NCBI GenBank assembly: GCA_964422185.1
Contig: CAYRAG010000006.1
Location: 1 to 54,538 of the forward strand
DNA: 54,538 nucleotides
Reading direction: 5' to 3'
Source of the DNA: CALXCT01 sp964422185
GTDB lineage: Bacteria; Bacillota; Clostridia; Oscillospirales; Oscillospiraceae
A program made the position numbers and the translations under genes. Under the pieces are notes generated by a model. It saw nothing but the letters and a program-made list of their open reading frames with translations. It searched no databases and was not told the DNA's origin. Shown here one piece after another: positions 1 through 8,251 of the stretch (positions within the stretch are counted from its first letter, which is position 1; each line of letters starts with the position of its first letter).

Positions 1-1169
1 GTGAGCCTGACGGCGCCGGGCAGTTTCGTGACTCTCGGGGCGGGCAGACCCGCCTGGGCCATATCGGTGTAAATTTTGTCCACGCCCTGGCTGGTATCCT
101 GGATCAGGCCGTACTCCATCATGGTCCAGTAGATGGTCTTGTTGCGGGAATTGCGCATGAACCGGATGTTTCTCGTATGGACGGGGCCGGGAAGCGGCCC
201 GGGGCTCTCGATCTCCAGCCGGTCGTCATACATGCGGATGACGATATCCTGATCGCTCTGTTCGTAGTCGCGGTGGGCCACGGCGTTCACGAGGCCCTCG
301 TACCAGGGAAACTCCGGGAAAGCGCGGGATGTCCGGCCGCCGGCCGGGGCGTCCCAGTCCCGCAGCTGACCGGAGAGGAACTCTTTCACGGCGCCGACCT
401 GCCGGAGGATGGGCCCGTCGAAACTTTTGTCCGTCACGACATTGCCGCCGGCGCCCGTCTGCAGTTCCCGCCCGTTGATCCGGAGAAACCGGATGCGGGT
501 GTTAAGATGAAACTTCCGGGGGTTCTCCGCGAACAGGAGCACGGCGGCATTGGTCAGGTCGTCGCCGCGGTACCCGCGTTGCGTGAGTCCCCTGGCGGAG
601 AGGAGCTCCTCCACACTCATCTGTAACATGACGGAGAGCCGCTCCTGATAGGCGCGGAGCAGATCCCCGTCGAGATCGGACAGTTTCGCGCTCCCGCAGG
701 GATCGTACTCAAAATGGAGACTGCCCTTCTCCCACTCCAGACTGTCGGCTTCCCGATCCGTCAGCTCCCGGGATGTATCGGCGACGCGGAGAAAGAACCG
801 GTGATCCGAGCGCCGGGGCACGAGCATCTCGCAGGGCGCGATGCCGAGCAGAAAAATGTTCCGCATCTGCCCGTTTTCGTCCGGGAAATCCATCACATAG
901 GTGGAGGAGGAGCCCAGCATGAAGCAGTATTGGAACACCTCAAAATGCGATCTGAGGTCGGCCACATAATCGGGGGAGGGGGTGAATCCCGGCGGCAGCG
1001 TGTCCTCGCTGACCCACATCGCGATGTTTCCCCCATCCGCGTTCGCGAACGCGGAGATGTGCGCGGCCAGCTCGTCCGCGGTGGTCTTGCTGTCTATCCA
1101 CTGAAAATACTTGCTGTTGCGGGCATTGCGCAGGACTTCGGACACGACTTTGGTTGTGTACGAGGGCAT
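1..1169 (-). CDS. AlbA_2 / COG2865-type ATP-binding transcriptional regulator, C-terminus cut by window edge
   Basis: This is an open reading frame on the minus strand from ATG at 1169 to the window edge without a stop, so at least 389 residues are present and the C-terminus is missing. The N-terminal part (about residues 10-150) resembles the AlbA_2/Schlafen-like domain: a start of the type SEVLRNARNSKYFQW, then AFANADGGNIAMWV. The C-terminal part (about 280-389) resembles the HATPase_c_4 region of COG2865 proteins: PWYEGLVNAVAHRDY, then MYDDRLEIESPGPLP, then IYWTMMEYGLIQDTSQGVDK. Such proteins are annotated as putative transcriptional regulators or as RecG-like by name only; they are not helicases. 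An AGAGGCGAG ribosome site lies just upstream of the ATG. Target and ligand are unknown. The family call is fairly secure, the role is not. Confidence 0.75.
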   Translation of the reverse strand, partial: MPSYTTKVVSEVLRNARNSKYFQWIDSKTTADELAAHISAFANADGGNIAMWVSEDTLPPGFTPSPDYVADLRSHFEVFQYCFMLGSSSTYVMDFPDENGQMRNIFLLGIAPCEMLVPRRSDHRFFLRVADTSRELTDREADSLEWEKGSLHFEYDPCGSAKLSDLDGDLLRAYQERLSVMLQMSVEELLSARGLTQRGYRGDDLTNAAVLLFAENPRKFHLNTRIRFLRINGRELQTGAGGNVVTDKSFDGPILRQVGAVKEFLSGQLRDWDAPAGGRTSRAFPEFPWYEGLVNAVAHRDYEQSDQDIVIRMYDDRLEIESPGPLPGPVHTRNIRFMRNSRNKTIYWTMMEYGLIQDTSQGVDKIYTDMAQAGLPAPRVTKLPGAVRL

Positions 1170-1205
1170 GATTTGTCTCGCCTCTTTCCATGAATTTCGG
1201 GTGTG

Positions 1206-1228
1206 GCGGCGGCCGGCACGGCCGCCGC
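1206..1228. other. GC-rich perfect inverted repeat between two minus-strand genes
   Basis: Two 10-bp arms (GCGGCGGCCG and its complement) surround a 3-base loop, just after the stop codon of the acyltransferase gene (minus strand). No T-run follows on either strand, so it is not a classical intrinsic terminator. It may protect the 3' end of the upstream operon mRNA or act as a weak terminator. Confidence 0.45.
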
Positions 1229-1231
1229 AGG

Positions 1232-2287
1232 TCAGACCAGATACCGTCCCGCGCCGGGGATCCGGCTGAGCAGCCACGCGAAGGGGATGCTGAGAACGAA
1301 GACCAGCAGTGCCACCAGGGGCACGGACAGGACGGGCAGGAAGCTGGTGACGGTGAAGCCGAACCAGCGGAACAGGAAGACCCAGATCTGGTGGATGATA
1401 TAGATGCCGAACGCGTAGGAGCCCAGCGTGCGGGCCTCCCTGCGGCGGGAGCGCTCGTCGCTGATCCCGAGGACATAGCGGAACAGGACACACAGGGCGG
1501 TGGCGGAGAGGGCGACGCCGGGCGCGGTGTCGCTGAGCCACAGCTCCTCGCCGCCGCCCAGAAGCCGGTCGCCGAAGAAAGTGAGCAGAAAGCCGCCGAT
1601 GCCCAGGAAGTACAGGACAAACTCGCTGACTCTGCTGATGGTGTAGTTGCGCAGGTACCAGCCGCCCACGAAATACCCGGTGTAGCCCAGCACCAGATGG
1701 ACATTCATCCGGGTGAGCAGGCGGGGCAGGACGGCGGACGGGTGCAGCGCGGACCAGACGGGCAGGATGCCGGCGAAGACGAAGCAGAGGATCAGGAAGT
1801 AGAGCACCTCCCACCGGCCGGCGGAGGAGACGAATCTCTGGAGAACGGGCAGCACCAGGTACAGCCCGAGCAGCGGATAGAGCAGCCAGAGGTGGAAGTG
1901 GGTCTCCCCCGTGGCGGCCGCCAGCAGCTCGTCGAGGAATCCGGACAGGGACAGGCCTCCGCCGCCCGCCAGCCGGGCGATGAGCGCGTAGACGGCGGAC
2001 CAGAGCACCAGCACGGCGAAAGTGGGCAGCAGATAGCCCAGGGCCATGCCGGACAGGCTGCCGCCCCGGCTGTCGTCCAGGGCGAACATGCCCCAGAGCA
2101 TGAACAGCGCCGGGACAGACCAGCGGGTGAAGACCTCATAGGTGTGGAAGACCTGCCAGGAGGCGGTGCCGGCGCCCGCCGCGGCCTCGCCGCTCCGGGC
2201 GAGCAGCAGCATGATGGCGCACAGCACGGCGAAGACCCGGAAGATATGGGGCCAGCCCGGATTGCGCTCGGGATGGGAACGGGCCAT
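1232..2287 (-). CDS. Acyltransferase 3 family integral membrane protein
   Basis: This 351-residue protein is almost wholly hydrophobic, with about ten predicted membrane segments in the pattern of the acyltransferase-3 family (OatA/WecH type), which transfers acyl groups to cell-surface sugars or other envelope molecules. The early WGMFALDD stretch and the late LGSYAFGIYIIHQIWVFLF segment fit the family; the catalytic His usually expected near the first helix is not clear, so the acceptor cannot be named. The start is ATG 2287 (MARSHPERN), six bases from the sdaAA stop, so it is probably the last gene of the operon that begins near 5262. It could also be a non-catalytic relative. Confidence 0.75.
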   Translation of the reverse strand: MARSHPERNPGWPHIFRVFAVLCAIMLLLARSGEAAAGAGTASWQVFHTYEVFTRWSVPALFMLWGMFALDDSRGGSLSGMALGYLLPTFAVLVLWSAVYALIARLAGGGGLSLSGFLDELLAAATGETHFHLWLLYPLLGLYLVLPVLQRFVSSAGRWEVLYFLILCFVFAGILPVWSALHPSAVLPRLLTRMNVHLVLGYTGYFVGGWYLRNYTISRVSEFVLYFLGIGGFLLTFFGDRLLGGGEELWLSDTAPGVALSATALCVLFRYVLGISDERSRRREARTLGSYAFGIYIIHQIWVFLFRWFGFTVTSFLPVLSVPLVALLVFVLSIPFAWLLSRIPGAGRYLV

Positions 2288-2292
2288 GGTGA

Positions 2293-3186
2293 TCAGTCCT
2301 CTTTCTCTTGTGGTGGGTTGCCGGCCTGCGCCGCCGCACGCAGACGCTCCGCGACCCGCAGGCCTGTGGGGGTGGCGGCGAGTCCGCCGGTGCCGGTCTC
2401 CCGCAGGGCGGCCGGGATCAGAATCCCCACGGAGCGCATGGCGTCGATGACCTCGTCGCAGGGCACGGCGCTGCGCACACCGGCCAGGGCCAGCTCCGCG
2501 CCGGCCAGGGCGTCCAGTGCGCCGATCACATTCCGCTTGACGCACGGAACCTCCACCAGTCCGGCCACCGGGTCGCAGACGAGGCCCATCAGATTCTTCA
2601 GCGCCATGGCGCAGGCGTGCGCCATCTGCTCCGGCGTGCCGCCGTGGAGGTGCACGAGGGCCGCGGCGGCCATTCCCGCCGCGGTGCCGATCTCCGCCTG
2701 GCAGCCGCCCTCCGCGCCGGAGATGGAGGCGCGTTCGGCGATGATCTGCCCGAAGCCGGCGGCCACATACAGCGCCTGCACCATCTCGGCGTCCGTGCGC
2801 TGATATTCCTCCTGATAGGGGATCAGAACCCCGGGCAGCACCCCGCTGGCGCCGGCGGTGGGGGCCGCCACAATCCGGCGCATGCAGGCGTTGCACTCGC
2901 CGGTCTTCAGGGCGGCGGCCAGGATCCGGTTGAGAAAGCCGCCCGCGATGGGGTGATCGAAAGCTTCCACTTTCGCGGCGTCGCCGCCGGTGAGGCCGCT
3001 GGCGGACCGGCGGCCGGGGTCGTAGTCGGCCAGGGTGTCCTTCATGGCCTGCCACAGGCCGGACATGCGCCGGAAGGAGGCCTCCCGGGTGATGCCCTCC
3101 TCCCGGATGTCGTGCTCCAGCACGGCCTCCCACAGCGGGAGATCCCGGGCCGCCTCCAGCAGGCCCGCGACGGAGGTGAATGCCAT
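2293..3186 (-). CDS. sdaAA: L-serine dehydratase, iron-sulfur-dependent, alpha subunit
   Basis: This 297-residue protein is the catalytic alpha subunit of the two-subunit, oxygen-sensitive L-serine dehydratase, which converts L-serine to pyruvate and ammonia with a [4Fe-4S] cluster. The sequence shows the family landmarks RRIVAAPTAGASGVLPG (about residues 103-119), ISGAEGGCQAEIG (155-167) and CDPVAGLVEVPCVKRN (204-219). Cysteines at 162, 204 and 215 are the likely cluster ligands. The gene begins one base after the beta-subunit stop, which fits translational coupling. In this organism it would drain serine to pyruvate, and it lies only a few kilobases from other pyruvate-using genes (ilv). 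The assignment is firm. Confidence 0.95.
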   Translation of the reverse strand: MAFTSVAGLLEAARDLPLWEAVLEHDIREEGITREASFRRMSGLWQAMKDTLADYDPGRRSASGLTGGDAAKVEAFDHPIAGGFLNRILAAALKTGECNACMRRIVAAPTAGASGVLPGVLIPYQEEYQRTDAEMVQALYVAAGFGQIIAERASISGAEGGCQAEIGTAAGMAAAALVHLHGGTPEQMAHACAMALKNLMGLVCDPVAGLVEVPCVKRNVIGALDALAGAELALAGVRSAVPCDEVIDAMRSVGILIPAALRETGTGGLAATPTGLRVAERLRAAAQAGNPPQEKED

Positions 3187-3187
3187 A

Positions 3188-3856
3188 TTACGCGCCTTCT
3201 TCCATGCAGAGATAGGTGGCGGAGACCACGCCGTCCTGCGCTTTCACGGCGGCCAGGAGGGAGGGGGGAAGGGGCTGGTCGCTCTCGATGACCATGACAG
3301 CCAGACCGCCCCGGTTGTCCCGCCGCAGCTGCATGGTGGCGATATTCACCTGCTCCCGGCACAGGAGGTTGGCCACCTCCGCCACCATGCCAGGGCGATC
3401 CTCGTTTCGGATGATCAGGGTGGGCAGGTCGCCGGAAAAGGAGACCTCCAGGCCGTCGAGGGCGATGATCCGCACCCGGCCGCCGCCCAGGGAGACGCCG
3501 GTGACGGAGAGGGAGCGGCCGGACGGGCCGTCCACGGACAGTACCGCGGTGTTGGGGTGGGCGTTGGGCAGCTCCACGGACGCAAAGCGGACGGACATGC
3601 CGGCCTGCCTGGCGATCTCCAGGCTCTGGGGCAGGCGGGGGTCGTCCGGGTTCATGCCCAGCAGACCCGCCGTCAGGGCGCGGTCGGTGCCGTGGCCCCT
3701 GCCGGTGGCGGAGAAAGATCCGTGCAGCCGGATCCGGGCGCGAACCGGCGGTTCCCCCAGCAGAGCACGGGTGAGCCGACCGATGCGCACCGCGCCGGCC
3801 GTGTGGGAGCTGGACGGGCCCACCATCACCGGGCCCATGATATCAAAGAGATTCAT
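3188..3856 (-). CDS. sdaAB: L-serine dehydratase, iron-sulfur-dependent, beta subunit
   Basis: This 222-residue protein carries the beta-subunit signature near its start (FDIMGPVMVGPSSSHTAGAVRIG, residues 4-26) and a C-terminal ACT domain (about 145-222, TLIIRNEDRPGMVAEVANLL onward), the usual serine-sensing regulatory module. The SSSHTAG motif is typical of the family. It starts inside the 3' end of the upstream transporter gene (14-bp overlap) and ends one base before sdaAA, so the order on the minus strand is transporter, beta, alpha, acyltransferase. The assignment is firm. Confidence 0.95.
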   Translation of the reverse strand: MNLFDIMGPVMVGPSSSHTAGAVRIGRLTRALLGEPPVRARIRLHGSFSATGRGHGTDRALTAGLLGMNPDDPRLPQSLEIARQAGMSVRFASVELPNAHPNTAVLSVDGPSGRSLSVTGVSLGGGRVRIIALDGLEVSFSGDLPTLIIRNEDRPGMVAEVANLLCREQVNIATMQLRRDNRGGLAVMVIESDQPLPPSLLAAVKAQDGVVSATYLCMEEGA

Positions 3857-5192
3857 CGTCGCCGTGCTCCTCCTCCCCGCCGCTCTCCTCCGGGCCGCTG
3901 TGGAACAGTCCGAAGCGGCCCGCGTGGAACCGGGGCAGTTTGCCGTCCGGATACTGAACCGGGCGGAACTTGGACAGGCGGATCTCCTGTCCGCTGTACA
4001 GGCTGTAGTAGCCGGACATGGTGTAGGAGATGGCGCAGCTCAGGGCGAACAGCGGCAGGGCGGCGCCCCCGAACAGCTCATAGGACAAAATGACCGCCGC
4101 GATGGGGCTGTTGGTGACGCCGCAGAACACGGAGACCAGACCCAGCGCCGCGCCGAACGAGGGATCCACGCCCAGCAGCGGTGCGACGGTGCACCCGAAA
4201 GTGGCGCCCACGAAGAAAGCGGGTACGATCTCCCCGCCCCGGAACCCGGCGCCCAGGGTCAGGGCGGTGAGCAGCATCTTGGCCAGGAAAGCCCAGGGAA
4301 CCGCCTGGCCCGCGATGGCCAGCGCGATGATCTCCATGCCCGCGCCGTTGTAGTCCCGGGTGCCCAGCAGCAGCGTGACCGCGATGACCAGCGCACCGCC
4401 CACCAGAACCCGCAGGTACTGGTTGGGGAACAGTTTCTGATATCCCCTGGAGATCAGACCCATCGCCAGGCAGAACACGCTGGAGAGCACGGCGAACAGC
4501 AGCCCCATGAGACTGACCCGGAGAATGGAGTCCAGGCTGACCGCGGGAATCTGGCGGATCACATAGGTGGTGTTCTCAATGCCGAACCAGCTGGAGATCA
4601 GGGAGGCCAGCAAAGCGGAGAGGATGCAGGGGACGATGGCGGAGTAGTACATGATGCCCATGCTGATGACTTCCATGGCGAAGACCGCCGCCGCGATGGG
4701 GGTGCCGAACAGGGCGGAGAAGCCCGCGGCCATGCCGCACATGGTGATGATGTGCAGATCGTCGTCGTTCAGATGGAGAAACCGGCCCATGGCGGCGGAG
4801 ATGCACCCGCCCAGCTGGAGGGCGGCGCCCTCCCGGCCGGCGGATCCGCCGCACAGGTGGGTGAGGATGGTGGAGATAAAGATCAGCGGCGCGGTGCGCA
4901 GGCGAAGATGCCATTTCGTGCGCACGGCCACCAGGACGAAGTTCGTCCCCTGATCCCGGGCCATGTCCGTGATGCGGTAGAGGAACACGATGACCAGGCC
5001 GGCCGCGGGCAGCAGGAACAGCAGCCAGGGGTGCTGCTCCCGGAGAAACGCGGCCTTTTCCAGCAGGACATGGAAGACGGTGCCCGTCAGGCCGATGATC
5101 ACGCCTACGACCACAGCCAGAGCAATCCACTTGAGAAAGGATCTCAGCTGCCACACGGCCACGGAGAACCTGTCCCTGATCCGCTCTTTCAC
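3843..5192 (-). CDS. ClC-family anion transporter, CLC-F (fluoride/proton antiporter)-like
   Basis: This 449-residue protein is a complete ClC transporter. It has GGSAGREGAALQLGG at residues 115-129, with Glu121 in the position of the gating glutamate, and GFRGGEIVPAFFVGATFG in the second half. The usual chloride-type GSGIP motif is absent; the matching region reads QGTNFVLVAV (81-90), close in style to the CLC-F subfamily, which exports fluoride in exchange for protons. I infer fluoride export, but chloride or another anion is possible. No crcB fluoride riboswitch was seen upstream. The C-terminal tail is acidic and short, without CBS domains. It is the first gene of an operon with sdaAB and sdaAA, an unusual partnership. 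Confidence 0.8.
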   Translation of the reverse strand: MKERIRDRFSVAVWQLRSFLKWIALAVVVGVIIGLTGTVFHVLLEKAAFLREQHPWLLFLLPAAGLVIVFLYRITDMARDQGTNFVLVAVRTKWHLRLRTAPLIFISTILTHLCGGSAGREGAALQLGGCISAAMGRFLHLNDDDLHIITMCGMAAGFSALFGTPIAAAVFAMEVISMGIMYYSAIVPCILSALLASLISSWFGIENTTYVIRQIPAVSLDSILRVSLMGLLFAVLSSVFCLAMGLISRGYQKLFPNQYLRVLVGGALVIAVTLLLGTRDYNGAGMEIIALAIAGQAVPWAFLAKMLLTALTLGAGFRGGEIVPAFFVGATFGCTVAPLLGVDPSFGAALGLVSVFCGVTNSPIAAVILSYELFGGAALPLFALSCAISYTMSGYYSLYSGQEIRLSKFRPVQYPDGKLPRFHAGRFGLFHSGPEESGGEEEHGDDESL

Positions 5193-5233
5193 ACCGCACC
5201 GCCCCCTTCCTCCGCTTCTGAAATCCGGGGAAC

Positions 5234-5262
5234 ATTATAGCATTCCCGGGGAGAGACGGCAA
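5234..5262 (-). promoter_or_regulatory. Sigma-A promoter of the ClC-sdaAB-sdaAA-acyltransferase operon
   Basis: On the minus strand TTGCCG (5257-5262) and a perfect TATAAT (5234-5239) are separated by 17 bases. The predicted start of transcription lies about 35 bases before the transporter ATG. It is back to back with the promoter of the next plus-strand gene. Confidence 0.8.
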
Positions 5263-5300
5263 GGGCGGCTTTCCCGCCGGGACGCGCTTTGAGGTTGCTC

Positions 5301-5329
5301 TTTACATGTTCACCAAAACAGGGTACAAT
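5301..5329 (+). promoter_or_regulatory. Sigma-A promoter of the beta-CASP hydrolase gene
   Basis: TTTACA (5301-5306), a 17-base spacer and TACAAT (5324-5329) lie about 50 bases upstream of the ATG, followed by an AGAGGAGGG ribosome site. Confidence 0.7.
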
Positions 5330-5377
5330 AAGACGGCAAATTACCAACAGGATGGACAACAGAGGAGGGTTTGACTC

Positions 5378-6976
5378 ATGAAACTGACCTTTTTCGGCGC
5401 CGCCCGGGCGGTCACCGGAAGCTGCCACTGCCTGGAGGTCAACGGCAAAAAGATTCTGGTGGACTGCGGCCTGCAGCAGGGCCGGGACGAGTTTGACGAC
5501 AACGCGCTGGACTTCGCGCCGGGCTACATCGACTATGTCATTGTCACCCACGCCCATATCGACCACTCCGGCCGGATCCCCATGCTGGTGAAGCAGGGGT
5601 TCCGGGGAAAGATTATCACGACCCGGCTGACGGCAAAGCTGCTGTCCATCATGCTGCGGGACTCCGCCCACATCCAGGAGAGCGACGCGCAGTACAAAAA
5701 CCAGAAAGGCAAGCGCGCCGGGCGGCCGGAGGTGGAGCCGCTGTACACCGTGGCGGACGCGGAGGCCGCGCTGAGCTATGTGCAGACCTATGAGTACGGC
5801 GAGGAGTTCGAGCTGTGCGAGGGGATCCGGGCGCGCTTCACGGACGCCGGCCATCTGCTGGGCTCCGCCTGCGTGGAGCTGTGGCTCACCGAGGGGGACG
5901 AGACCAGGAAGATCGTGTTCTCCGGGGATCTGGGCAATGTGGATCAGCCGATCATCCGGGATCCCCAGCCCATGTCCGGGGCGGACTATGTGGTGATGGA
6001 GTCCACCTACGGGGATCGGAGCCATGAGGCGCCGGAGAGCTACACGGAGGCGCTGGCGCAGATCATCGACGAGACTTTCGCCCGGGGCGGCAATGTGATC
6101 ATCCCCGCGTTCGCGGTGGGCCGCACCCAGGAGCTGCTCTACTTTATCCGGGAGATGAAGGAGCGCGGCCTGGTCAAAAGCGCGCCGGACTTCACCGTGT
6201 GCGTGGACAGCCCTCTGGCGGAGGAGGCCACCCGCATCTTCTCCGGCAATCTCCACGGCTATCTGGATGAGGACGCCATCGCGGTGCTGCAGGGCGGGAG
6301 CAATCTGTTCACTTTCCCGGGCCTGAGGCTGGTGGAGTCGGTGGACGAGTCCAAGCAGCTGAATCTGGACAAGAGCTCCAAGGTCATTATCTCCGCGTCC
6401 GGCATGTGCGACGCCGGCCGGATCCGGCATCACCTGAAGCACAACCTGTGGCGCCCGGAGTCCTCCATCGTGTTTGTGGGCTTCCAGGCGGAGGGCTCCC
6501 TGGGCCGCCGCCTGCTGGAGGGCGCCAGCTCGGTGAAGCTGTTCGGCGAGGAGATCGCCGTAAAAGCGCATATCTACAACTTCAAGGGACTCAGCTCCCA
6601 CGCGGACAGGGAGCATCTGATCGCCTGGGCGGAGATGTTCCAGCCCGGGGTGAAGCAGGTGTTCGTGGTGCACGGCGAGGACTCGGTGACCGAGCTGTTT
6701 GCCGGCACGCTCAATGAGCGGGGAATTCCCGCCCACGCGCCGCTGTACGAGGAAGTCTACGACCTGGTGGCGGATCAGAAGCTGGCCGAGGGTGTGGTCC
6801 GGCAGAAGAAGCAGACCGCCGGCGGCGCCGGCGCGGCGTCGCCCGCCTACCAGCGTCTGGCGGAGACCGGCAACATGCTGCGGGATCTCATCGCACGCAG
6901 CCGCGGCAGATCCAACAAGGATCTGGCGAAGCTGGCCGATCAGCTCAAGCGCCTGATGGAGGACTGGGATCGCTGA
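5378..6976 (+). CDS. Beta-CASP metallo-beta-lactamase-fold hydrolase, probable RNA-processing nuclease
   Basis: This 532-residue protein has the metal-binding motif HAHIDHSG (His58, His60, Asp62, His63), later metal ligands in TDAGHLLGSA and SGDLGN, the beta-CASP insertion (about 210-420, with IIPAFAVGRTQELLY) and the C-terminal SSHADREHLIAWAE motif. This architecture is that of COG1236 (Ysh1/CPSF-like) enzymes, which in bacteria are putative ribonucleases acting in the cytoplasm. It is distinct from RNase J, which is longer and begins differently. The target RNA is unknown. A low-complexity Gly/Ala linker and a basic helical tail (about 480-532) follow the catalytic domains. It has its own promoter and is 25 bases from the DUF975 gene, so the two are probably cotranscribed. 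Confidence 0.85.
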   Translation: MKLTFFGAARAVTGSCHCLEVNGKKILVDCGLQQGRDEFDDNALDFAPGYIDYVIVTHAHIDHSGRIPMLVKQGFRGKIITTRLTAKLLSIMLRDSAHIQESDAQYKNQKGKRAGRPEVEPLYTVADAEAALSYVQTYEYGEEFELCEGIRARFTDAGHLLGSACVELWLTEGDETRKIVFSGDLGNVDQPIIRDPQPMSGADYVVMESTYGDRSHEAPESYTEALAQIIDETFARGGNVIIPAFAVGRTQELLYFIREMKERGLVKSAPDFTVCVDSPLAEEATRIFSGNLHGYLDEDAIAVLQGGSNLFTFPGLRLVESVDESKQLNLDKSSKVIISASGMCDAGRIRHHLKHNLWRPESSIVFVGFQAEGSLGRRLLEGASSVKLFGEEIAVKAHIYNFKGLSSHADREHLIAWAEMFQPGVKQVFVVHGEDSVTELFAGTLNERGIPAHAPLYEEVYDLVADQKLAEGVVRQKKQTAGGAGAASPAYQRLAETGNMLRDLIARSRGRSNKDLAKLADQLKRLMEDWDR

Positions 6977-7001
6977 TTCGTTTTGGAAGGAGAGGACGAC
7001 G

Positions 7002-7973
7002 ATGGGACTGGATCGGGGAGAGATCAAACATGCGGCGAAAGCCGCCATGAAAGAGGGCCGCCCCCGGGCGGTTCTGGTCACCCTTGTCTTCCTGGCGCTG
7101 ATTTTCGCGGTGGGACTGTTGTCCTCCATGGTGACCGTTCAGCCGTCCCTGGCCATGATGCGCATGCTGCAGATGGGGTATTCCGAGGATGTCGCGTTCT
7201 CCCTCTCCCTGACCGGCGGCAGCCTGCTCCTCGCGGCATTGCTGTCCGTCATCGTGGCCCTGTTCAGCACGGTACTCCGGTTCGGGTACAAAGCCTGGGC
7301 GCTGCGGCGCACCCGGGGCCGGGCCGCGGGATTCAGCACGCTGCTGACCGGGTTTACCATGCCGCTGAAATCCGTCGGGCTGACGGTGTTTGTGGCGGTA
7401 TTCCGCTTTTTGTGGACCGCGGCCGTGTTCCTGCCCGTCACCCTGGTGCTGGCTGTAGTGGTGCTGGCTGTGTCGCTGGCCGCCGGGCCACGCGGCTGGT
7501 TCTACGGGAACCCCGGAGTGCTGCTGATGGTGCCGGTGTTTGTGCTGTACGCCGCGGCGGCCGTGGCGGCTGAGATCATTGTGCTGCGCTACGCGATGTC
7601 CGTCTACTGCCTGCTGGACAGTCCGTACGAGGGGATCCGGGCCGCGGTGAACCGGAGCAAGCAGCTCATGCGGGGCCGGAAGTGGTTCTACCTCAAACTG
7701 CACCTCTCGTTCGCGGGCTGGTATATCCTCATCGCGGCGCTGGGCGCGGCGGTGCTGGGGATCGGGGCGCTGATCCTGAGGACGCCCGGCACTTTCGGGA
7801 TTATGGCCGTCTCCGTGGTGGCGGCGGTGGTCACGCTGCTGCCGGGGGCGTGGCTGGTCTCGTATGTCCAGCTCTCTGACGCCGGGTTTTACCAGGCCGT
7901 GAGCGACCGTCTGTTCCACCGGCCGTTTGACCCGTACGCAGGATCCGACCAGGAGCCGTACCAGGACTGGTAG
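7002..7973 (+). CDS. DUF975 family integral membrane protein
   Basis: This 323-residue membrane protein has about six hydrophobic segments. It starts with a short amphipathic stretch (LDRGEIKHAAKAAMKEGRP) typical of DUF975 proteins, and its centre has YAMSVYCLLDSPYEGIRAAVNRSKQLMRGRKWFYLKL, the most conserved part of the family. Function is unknown. It ends with a short proline- and aspartate-rich tail. An AAGGAGAGG ribosome site lies ten bases before the ATG. It is probably cotranscribed with the preceding nuclease gene. Confidence 0.75.
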   Translation: MGLDRGEIKHAAKAAMKEGRPRAVLVTLVFLALIFAVGLLSSMVTVQPSLAMMRMLQMGYSEDVAFSLSLTGGSLLLAALLSVIVALFSTVLRFGYKAWALRRTRGRAAGFSTLLTGFTMPLKSVGLTVFVAVFRFLWTAAVFLPVTLVLAVVVLAVSLAAGPRGWFYGNPGVLLMVPVFVLYAAAAVAAEIIVLRYAMSVYCLLDSPYEGIRAAVNRSKQLMRGRKWFYLKLHLSFAGWYILIAALGAAVLGIGALILRTPGTFGIMAVSVVAAVVTLLPGAWLVSYVQLSDAGFYQAVSDRLFHRPFDPYAGSDQEPYQDW

Positions 7974-8003
7974 CGGGCCCCGGCCGGCAAAATATGCCAT
8001 CTG

Positions 8004-8213
8004 ACAGGAGACGCGACGCCTCCTGTTCTGCACCCCCGCCGTGCGGGCGGGGCATCTCNNNNNNNNNNNNNNNNNNNNNNNNNNNNNNNNNNNNNNNNNN
8101 NNNNNNNNNNNNNNNNNNNNNNNNNNNNNNNNNNNNNNNNNNNNNNNNNNNNNNNNNNACAGGAGACGCGACGCCTCCTGTTCTGCACCCCCGCCGTGCG
8201 GGCGGGGCATCTC
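8004..8213. repeat. 55-bp direct duplicate flanking assembly gap 1
   Basis: Bases 8004-8058 and 8159-8213 are identical and sit directly against the two ends of a run of 100 N. A perfect 55-base match ending exactly at both edges is what unmerged contig ends sharing a k-mer look like. The most likely true sequence has one copy and no missing bases. The repeated unit contains two hairpins: ACAGGAG with CTCCTGT, and CCCCGCC with GGCGGGG. Confidence 0.85.
8059..8158. other. Assembly gap of 100 N
   Basis: Exactly 100 N, a conventional placeholder for a gap of unknown length. It falls in the intergenic leader between the DUF975 gene and ilvD and interrupts no coding sequence. Confidence 0.99.
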
Positions 8214-8238
8214 CCGCAGGTTGCGGGCAAAATTTCAG
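8159..8238 (+). promoter_or_regulatory. Structured leader upstream of ilvD (three consecutive hairpins)
   Basis: Between the gap and the ilvD ribosome site there are three successive inverted repeats: ACAGGAG/CTCCTGT (from 8159), CCCCGCC/GGCGGGG (about 8187-8207) and CCCGCA/TGCGGG (about 8214-8228). None is followed by a T-run and no T-box signature is present. It may be an attenuator, an RNA-stability element or the remains of a terminator of the upstream gene. No confident promoter is visible beside it because of the gap. Confidence 0.4.
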
Positions 8239-8251
8239 GAGGTTGTTATCC

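Noticed and set aside
1190..2803. A 537-codon plus-strand frame rich in Gly, Gln, Asp and Glu
   Set aside because: It is antisense to the acyltransferase and serine dehydratase genes and has composition typical of a shadow frame in GC-rich DNA.
5193..5377. Fluoride (crcB) riboswitch before the ClC gene
   Set aside because: The leader is about 35 bases long and has none of the conserved crcB motif segments.
5189..7129. A 646-codon minus-strand frame opposite the beta-CASP hydrolase
   Set aside because: The plus-strand product has complete metal-binding motifs, a promoter and a ribosome site; the antisense frame has none.
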